NCBI GenBank assembly: GCA_002359635.1
Contig: DENJ01000082.1
Span: 5,758 to 33,052, forward strand
Reading direction: 5' to 3'
Length of the DNA: 27,295 nt
Origin: Burkholderiales bacterium UBA2647
GTDB taxonomy: Bacteria > Pseudomonadota > Gammaproteobacteria > Burkholderiales > Burkholderiaceae_E
The first letter of the stretch is position 1; the number at the start of each line of letters is the position of its first letter. Positions 22,802-27,295 of this stretch are shown here, piece after piece. The notes under the pieces were generated by a model. It did not search any database, was not told where the DNA came from, and saw only the letters and a program-made list of their open reading frames with translations. Both the position numbers and the translations under genes were made by a program.

Positions 22802-23707
22802 TCAGCGGCGCATCAGGACCGCCACGCAGATCGATTGTAGGGCTGCAGGCTTCAAAGCGAGGCAGGCGGCTGCGAGGGTTGAACCCGTGGTCATCACATC
22901 ATCGAGCAGCAAAACATGTTTGAGTGGGGCATGCGCTTTGAGCACCGAAGGGTCGAGATAAAAGCCTGCGGTCGCTTGCGAACTGATGCCCGCGGCCCCG
23001 GGCCTGTCATCTAAGCCAAGCACGCTTTCCTTGCTTTGGCTAAGAACCCGTTCCTTGGCCTTGCCAAGATCCCGTTCCTTGCCCTGACGCCGTGATTGGC
23101 TCGGGCCATGTTCCCTGCGCAATAAGAGCCCGCATTCGAGTCTTGGCGGAGGATGACCGCAAGTTTTCGCAACTTGCACCCAACCGCGTGCGATCTGTTC
23201 AACCGGGTTGTAGCCGCGGGAACGAAGCTTCGAGGGTGTGGAGGGCATCGGAATCACCAGCGGCGTGCTGCACCCCTCATCGTGGAAGCTGTTCAGGATT
23301 CGTTTGCCCAGCCATCTGCCAAGCGCCCGACAGGCGTTTGGGTCATGTCCAAACTTTCCAAGCATGAGCAAACCGTCGAGCGGGACTTGGTAATCCATGC
23401 CTACCCAAAGCCGATGCCAGGCAGGATCGGGATGTTTGCAGCGGTGAACCTCAACGCTGTCGTTGCCATCAGCATCGATCATGCCGCAGCGTGGGCATCG
23501 ACGCTGCCTCAATGGATCTGCGCAATCAAGCAGCGGTTCGCAGGCCTGGCAGAAGTCACCCCTGCAGCGGCTTAAGCACAGCAGGCAGCGCTGTGGAAAC
23601 CAGGCATCACCCAGACCATGGCCGATGTTACGCAGCAGCCCTTTGGGAAACCCGGGACCCGCTGCGATGACGCGATGACTTGCTTTAACGACTGCGCCGT
23701 GTTGCAT
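22802..23707 (-). CDS. comF: ComF-family phosphoribosyltransferase-like protein with a repeat-containing insertion
   Basis: Competence-related protein with an N-terminal zinc-ribbon region and a phosphoribosyltransferase domain; in relatives it assists DNA uptake or recombination at the cytoplasmic face. Paired cysteines lie at CLLC (41-44), CQAC (53-56), CPRC (71-74) and C90. The PRPP-type motif is HVLLLDDVMTTGST (about 264-277). The usual PMPSTPSKLRSRGYNPVEQIA segment is at residues 153-173. At 301 residues it is longer than most ComF proteins (about 220-250). Part of the excess, about residues 208-247, is a Lys/Glu/Ser-rich stretch with three 8-residue units beginning KERDLG, KERVLS and KESVLG. 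A good AAGGAG lies 8 nt before ATG 23707. The frame is intact. Confidence 0.88.
   Translation of the reverse strand: MQHGAVVKASHRVIAAGPGFPKGLLRNIGHGLGDAWFPQRCLLCLSRCRGDFCQACEPLLDCADPLRQRRCPRCGMIDADGNDSVEVHRCKHPDPAWHRLWVGMDYQVPLDGLLMLGKFGHDPNACRALGRWLGKRILNSFHDEGCSTPLVIPMPSTPSKLRSRGYNPVEQIARGWVQVAKTCGHPPPRLECGLLLRREHGPSQSRRQGKERDLGKAKERVLSQSKESVLGLDDRPGAAGISSQATAGFYLDPSVLKAHAPLKHVLLLDDVMTTGSTLAAACLALKPAALQSICVAVLMRR
23009..23080 (-). repeat. 24-bp tandem repeat inside comF (8-residue units)
   Basis: On the plus strand the units begin ttccttg at 23027, 23051 and 23075. On the coding strand they give three in-frame 8-residue units, residues 210-233 of the protein. The units have diverged at several bases but keep the K-E-x-x-L pattern. 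Confidence 0.85.
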
Positions 23708-23770
23708 GTTTTTTGCTCCTTAAGGGCCGAGTAAGGTGATGACTGATCAAGAAAGTGATGGCTGCGGCGA

Positions 23771-23845
23771 TGGGCGCATCGGGAGGCGCGATTGCTGGGT
23801 GCATCGGGAGGCGCGATTGCTGGGTGCGTCGGGCTGCGCGATCCC
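23771..23845. repeat. three tandem 25-bp repeats between comF and the BioC-like gene
   Basis: Units at 23771-23795, 23796-23820 and 23821-23845. The first two differ at one base (c/t at the fifth position). The third has diverged at several positions. Each carries a tgggtgcatcgg core followed by an aggcgcgattgc end. They lie in the 235-nt divergent gap. Apart from these repeats and a short mini-ORF (23920-23946) I see nothing certain in that gap. Confidence 0.92.
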
Positions 23846-23942
23846 TTTCCACAGCCGGACATCGCCGCCCTTGCCTTGATGGCGGCAAACCCGGAGGGCA
23901 ATGCGCTAGCATCTCAGCCATGCATTTGCCTCACCACAAACC

Positions 23943-25007
23943 ATGAACAATCATCCCGGCCTGCGCTTGCAACATCAACGCCGCCATCGTCGCGCAATGG
24001 ATGCGGGGTTTTTGTGGGATGAGGTTCAGGCGCGCATGCTCGACCGCATGCAATGGGTCAAGCAATCACCGCAGCAGATACTGGTGCTGGGCGATGCCAA
24101 CTTGCGTGATGCGAAAGGTTTGCAAACAGCTTATCCCGGCTGCGAGATCGCTGTGCTTGACTGGGCCTGGGCCGCAAAGTCCTCAAGTCCATCCGGCTCA
24201 AACAGCCCGGACGGCACCATCACCCCGCAAGCGCCTTACATCCTGCAGGAGCCTTTCAACGCCCGGGGACCTTTTACCCCGAGCATCGCGCCGGGTCCCG
24301 GCTTCGCAAAAAGGCTCTGGAGCCGCTTGTTAGCACGCACAACTCGCCCCCGCGATGCGGCGCGCCCTGCTGGCGAAATCCGGCTTGCGGGCGGGCTCAA
24401 GCCCGATCCGAATCACCCGCGACTGCCCGCGCTCCTGCAGGTGGCAGCTGATGTGCATCAGTTGCCTTTGCGCGCGGGCTGCTTTGACCTTTTGTGGTCA
24501 AACGGCTTGTTGCACTGGTCCCGGCACTGGCCCGATCTGCTCGGCGAACTGCATCGATGTGCCAGGCCGGAGGCTCTTTTTAGTTTTTCGCTGCTCGGTG
24601 TTGACAGCTTTTCGGCGCTTCGCAGCCTCGTGCCCGATTTGATGGCTTTTCCAGATATGCACGATCTTGGTGATGCATTGGTTCATGCGGGCTGGGCAGA
24701 GCCCGTCGTTGATATGGACCGTATTGCCATGACCTGGCGCGAGCCGACCGATTTATTGCGCGATCTGCGTGCGCTTGGCGGACATTCTTACCCGGGTCGG
24801 GCCAGGCACCTGCGCTCGCACCGCTGGCTAGCAGAGGTTCAAGGCGCGCTGGAAGCGATGCGGCGTGAGGATGGTTTGCTTCACCTGGACGTCGAGCTGA
24901 TTTTGGGGCACGCCTGGCGGGCAGCGGACCGACATGCGGCCGCCGACTGGCAGCCGATCCAACTAAAGCTCAAGACCAACGAGACCCCTCATTGGCGAAA
25001 ATCCTGA
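23943..25007 (+). CDS. BioC-like SAM-dependent methyltransferase family protein, divergent
   Basis: A 354-residue protein whose C-terminal two-thirds resembles malonyl-ACP O-methyltransferase (BioC): DVHQLPLRAGCFDLLWSNGLLHW (about 170-192), WPDLLGELHRCARPEALFSFSLLGVDSFSALR (about 196-227) and a DMHDLGDALVHAGWAEPVVDMD region. BioC normally provides the malonyl methyl ester that starts biotin synthesis. Here the SAM-binding motif I is weak: it reads ILVLGDANLRD rather than a GxGxG loop. Residues about 79-166 form a Pro/Ser-rich insertion not expected in the family. Activity is therefore uncertain. The gene lies beside comF, as in relatives, and no other biotin gene is in the window. The start at ATG 23943 lacks a ribosome binding site but overlaps the stop of a small upstream ORF (ATGA). 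Confidence 0.7.
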   Translation: MNNHPGLRLQHQRRHRRAMDAGFLWDEVQARMLDRMQWVKQSPQQILVLGDANLRDAKGLQTAYPGCEIAVLDWAWAAKSSSPSGSNSPDGTITPQAPYILQEPFNARGPFTPSIAPGPGFAKRLWSRLLARTTRPRDAARPAGEIRLAGGLKPDPNHPRLPALLQVAADVHQLPLRAGCFDLLWSNGLLHWSRHWPDLLGELHRCARPEALFSFSLLGVDSFSALRSLVPDLMAFPDMHDLGDALVHAGWAEPVVDMDRIAMTWREPTDLLRDLRALGGHSYPGRARHLRSHRWLAEVQGALEAMRREDGLLHLDVELILGHAWRAADRHAAADWQPIQLKLKTNETPHWRKS

Positions 25008-25022
25008 AGAAACCTTTATAAT
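24992..25022 (+). promoter_or_regulatory. candidate promoter of the DUF2244-cox genes
   Basis: A perfect TATAAT (25017-25022) is preceded by TTGGCG (24992-24997) with a 19-nt spacer. It lies across the end of the BioC-like gene and about 50 nt before the preferred DUF2244 start. The -10 is strong and the spacer is longer than ideal. Confidence 0.5.
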
Positions 25023-25072
25023 TCGACGTGTGAGTGGGTGAGGCGTTCCATAGCTTTTGGGGATGCGCGGTC

Positions 25073-25588
25073 ATGAAAGGTGTATCGTTGGACTACGTTT
25101 GGAAATGTACGGAAGATGATGAAGCGCGTCAGTGGTTCATGAAGCGTAACTGTGCCCTAACGCCTTCACAGCTGGCCATCTGGTTCCTTTCGGTTTCTAC
25201 GGTATCGATTGCGGTTGCGTTTTTTTTTGCACTTGCCGGGGCCTGGATGGTTTTACCTTTTGCCTTTATCGAGGTTACCGCGCTGGGGCTTGCTTTTGTC
25301 GTATACGCACGACATGCCGCTGATTTTGAGCGGATCGTGGTTCAATCCGAGGGCTTGGTGATCGAACGAAGTACCGCCAATCGTATCGATCGAACCGAGG
25401 TGCCGCTGGCATGGCTTCGGGTTGAGTACCAGGGACGGCGCCGCGAGTTGGTCAGGCTGGTTTCTCGAGGCGGGTCTTGCGAGGTCGGTCGGTTTGTACC
25501 CGAACACCAGCGAAGCTCGCTTGCCAAAGAATTGCGGCGGGCCTGCATGGGAAATGTGGCCTGGGCCCGATGCGTTGGTCCGGCTTGA
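25073..25588 (+). CDS. DUF2244 family membrane protein
   Basis: A 171-residue protein with two predicted membrane segments close together (about residues 35-55 and 60-80: FLSVSTVSIAVAFFFALAGAW, then LPFAFIEVTALGLAFVVYA). It is followed by a soluble beta-rich part with DFERIVVQSEGLVIERS, which matches the DUF2244 pattern. Its function is not established. It is commonly encoded directly before cytochrome oxidase genes in proteobacteria, as here, suggesting a link to oxidase assembly or the respiratory chain. I chose ATG 25073, with GGGG about 10 nt upstream; a GTG at 25034 would add 13 residues. coxB follows after 65 nt. Confidence 0.85.
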   Translation: MKGVSLDYVWKCTEDDEARQWFMKRNCALTPSQLAIWFLSVSTVSIAVAFFFALAGAWMVLPFAFIEVTALGLAFVVYARHAADFERIVVQSEGLVIERSTANRIDRTEVPLAWLRVEYQGRRRELVRLVSRGGSCEVGRFVPEHQRSSLAKELRRACMGNVAWARCVGPA

Positions 25589-25653
25589 ATGCGGCGTGAT
25601 CTGTGCCGGAGGTCGGATCGGCTGCGTATGAAGGCAACAGACGATAAAAACGG

Positions 25654-26865
25654 ATGTCAAACAATGAACATGGTGATGGCATGAGGATGATGCGACAGGA
25701 AGCCGACAAAGGCGCTTCAATCACAGAAAAACTGCGCTTGGTAGGGTTTGCCTTTTCCAGTGCGCTCATGGCGCCAGCGTTGTGGGCAGCCGATATGCCT
25801 GGTGGACCGAAGGTTAATCAGCTCGATCTTCCCCAGGGGGTTACCAAGATCGCTGCCGATCAGCATTGGATGAACTGGTTCTTAATGGCCGTTTGTCTGG
25901 TTATTTTCGTGGCGGTTTTCGCGGTGATGTTTTATGCGATTTGGGCCCACCGTAAGTCCAAAGGGCACAAGCCTGCCGACTTCCATGAAAGTACCGCGGT
26001 TGAAATTGCCTGGACGGTTGTGCCTTTCCTGATTGTGGTTGGCATTGGCATTCCGGCAACCAAAATGGTTGTTGAGCAGAAAGACACGACCGGTGCCGAC
26101 CTCACGGTGAAGGTGACGGGGTATCAGTGGAAGTGGGGTTATGACTATGTCAAAGGTGAAGGCGAAGGTATTGGCTTTTTGTCGACATTATCGACGCCCG
26201 AGTCGCAGATTTCTGGCAAGGACCCCAAGGGCCTCACCTATTTGATGGAAGTTGATAACCCTTTAGTGGTGCCGGTTGGTAAAAAGGTGCGGATTGTGCT
26301 CACGGCCAACGACGTTATTCACTCCTGGATGGTGCCCGCCTTCGGTGTGAAGCAGGATGCGGTTCCCGGTTTTGTGCGCGACACCTGGTTTAAGGCCGAA
26401 AAAGAGGGTGTGTATCGTGGCGCCTGTGTGGAGCTTTGCGGTAAGAATCATGCCTTCATGCCGATCGTGGTTGAGGTCAAGTCGGCTGAGGATTACAGCA
26501 AGTGGGTTGATGCGCGCAAGAAGGAACTGGCCGCCAAGGCTGATGATCCCAACAAATCGTGGGAGTTGGCTGAGCTTCAAGCCCGGGGCGAGAAGGTTTA
26601 TGGCGCGAACTGCGCAGCCTGCCACCAGGCGGGTGGTACTGGTGCCGGACAGTTTCCTGCATTGATCAAAGCCGCCTCCGTCGTAGGCCCATCTGCGGAT
26701 CAAATCAAAATTTTGCTCAACGGTAAGGGAGCTGGCATGCCGGCCTGGAAGCAACTCTCCGATGTTGAGATCGCAGCTGTGATCACCTACACCCGTAATG
26801 CCTGGGGCAACAAAGCTGATGAGGGACTGATTCAGCCCAAGTCGGTCGCAGAGGCGAGAAAGTAG
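25654..26865 (+). CDS. coxB: cytochrome c oxidase subunit II with fused C-terminal cytochrome c domain
   Basis: Subunit II of an aa3/caa3-type terminal oxidase, accepting electrons in the periplasm. A hydrophobic export signal (about residues 27-46) is followed by two membrane helices (73-97, 116-137). The CuA site is complete: His223 (VIHSWM), Cys258, Glu260, Cys262, His266 and Met269 (CVELCGKNHAFM). Residues 305-395 form a class I cytochrome c with heme motif CAACH (Cys320, Cys323, His324) and a likely axial Met in GMPAW. The fusion gives the protein its own heme c, a known arrangement in Betaproteobacteria. The 403-residue length fits. The start was set at ATG 25654, where the ribosome binding site is weak; ATG 25681 is an alternative. 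coxA follows after 68 nt. Confidence 0.96.
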   Translation: MSNNEHGDGMRMMRQEADKGASITEKLRLVGFAFSSALMAPALWAADMPGGPKVNQLDLPQGVTKIAADQHWMNWFLMAVCLVIFVAVFAVMFYAIWAHRKSKGHKPADFHESTAVEIAWTVVPFLIVVGIGIPATKMVVEQKDTTGADLTVKVTGYQWKWGYDYVKGEGEGIGFLSTLSTPESQISGKDPKGLTYLMEVDNPLVVPVGKKVRIVLTANDVIHSWMVPAFGVKQDAVPGFVRDTWFKAEKEGVYRGACVELCGKNHAFMPIVVEVKSAEDYSKWVDARKKELAAKADDPNKSWELAELQARGEKVYGANCAACHQAGGTGAGQFPALIKAASVVGPSADQIKILLNGKGAGMPAWKQLSDVEIAAVITYTRNAWGNKADEGLIQPKSVAEARK

Positions 26866-26933
26866 GTTTTGATCGCGTCAGTTTTCACCTTTTATCGATT
26901 TATTGCAGCATCTAGATTCACTGAGGAACAACT

Positions 26934-27295
26934 ATGAGCGCAGTCCTTGACCACCACGGCCATGATTCTCATGACCACGCCCATGACCATCCGCACGGTC
27001 TTCGTCGTTGGCTTTTTGCCACCAACCATAAAGACATCGGAACCCTGTATTTGTGGTTCAGCTTCGTGATGTTGCTCTCAGGAGGCATCTTGGCGCTCAC
27101 CTTGCGCGCCGAACTTTTCCAGCCTGGCATTCAAATCGTTCAACCTGAGTTTTTCAACCAGCTCACCACCATGCACGGCTTGATCATGGTGTTTGGCGCC
27201 ATCATGCCGGCCTTTGTGGGATTCGCGAATTGGCAGATTCCCCTGATGATTGGTGCGTCCGACATGGCGTTTGCCCGGATGAACAACTTCAGCTT
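26934..27295 (+). CDS. coxA: cytochrome c oxidase subunit I (5' part, cut by the window edge)
   Basis: The first 120 residues of the heme-copper oxidase catalytic subunit. After a His/Asp-rich N-terminal stretch (residues 7-22, with eight histidines) come RRWLFATNHKDIGTLYL, the first membrane helix (WFSFVMLLSGGILALTLR) and FFNQLTTMHGLIMVFGAIMPAFVG, the second helix carrying a heme a ligand His (TMHG). These are diagnostic for CoxA. ATG 26934 has GAGGA 6 nt upstream. The gene runs past position 27295, so later metal ligands cannot be seen. It is directly downstream of coxB in the usual order. Confidence 0.97.
   Translation, partial: MSAVLDHHGHDSHDHAHDHPHGLRRWLFATNHKDIGTLYLWFSFVMLLSGGILALTLRAELFQPGIQIVQPEFFNQLTTMHGLIMVFGAIMPAFVGFANWQIPLMIGASDMAFARMNNFS

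Noticed and set aside
22734..22961. Plus-strand open frame through the 18-bp repeats and the comF end
   Set aside because: It is generated by the repeats and the antisense of comF, and has no recognised domain.
1..27295. Search for prophage, insertion sequence, toxin-antitoxin or defence genes
   Set aside because: Apart from xerC, which is in its normal chromosomal context, no transposase, integrase, phage or defence-type gene is seen. I found no evidence for an undescribed multi-gene system.

Overview
The window reads as a chromosomal housekeeping segment of a betaproteobacterium, most likely of the order Burkholderiales. The evidence is gene content and order. On one side are metK, ahcY, a TlyA-type methyltransferase and metF. 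Divergent from them run two LpxL-type acyltransferases, dapF, a DUF484 gene and xerC. Then come a CobW-type GTPase, dksA, hslV, hslU and argB; gpmA, ctpA and a moeB-type gene; a rhodanese gene, grxC, secB and gpsA; a LOG-family gene, trmL, comF and a BioC-like gene; and a DUF2244 gene followed by coxB and coxA. From memory this order resembles that of Burkholderia and Ralstonia relatives. I do not assign a genus. Genes are tightly packed, with many 1-11 nt overlaps, and no stretch over 300 nt lacks a gene.

Layout. Positions 1-4787 (minus strand) carry the activated methyl cycle: metK makes SAM, ahcY removes SAH, a SAM-dependent TlyA-type methyltransferase follows, and metF makes methyl-THF for homocysteine remethylation. 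A clear SAH riboswitch and a candidate promoter precede ahcY. Positions 4919-10618 (plus) carry envelope genes (two lipid A-type acyltransferases), dapF, DUF484, xerC and an RlmI-like methyltransferase. Positions 10711-15975 (plus) carry a CobW-type GTPase, dksA, the HslVU protease, argB and a pyrimidine-nucleotidase-like HAD enzyme. Positions 16032-19177 (minus) carry gpmA, ctpA and moeB/thiF. Positions 19273-22198 (plus) carry a membrane rhodanese, grxC, secB, gpsA and a LOG-family gene. Positions 22233-23707 (minus) carry comF and trmL. Positions 23943-27295 (plus) carry a BioC-like methyltransferase, a DUF2244 membrane protein, coxB with a fused cytochrome c domain, and the start of coxA, which is cut by the window edge.

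I saw no mobile element, CRISPR array, rRNA or tRNA gene, and no convincing undescribed multi-gene system. The points most worth following are regulatory or structural. They are the SAH riboswitch with its neighbouring perfect 15-bp inverted repeat; the divergent metK/lpxL promoter region with a folded metK leader; a scatter of short tandem repeats, two inside coding regions (tlyA, comF) and three between genes; a rhodanese with Asp where the catalytic Cys should be; a DksA with one of four zinc cysteines; and a BioC-like protein with an eroded SAM-binding loop and a large insertion.
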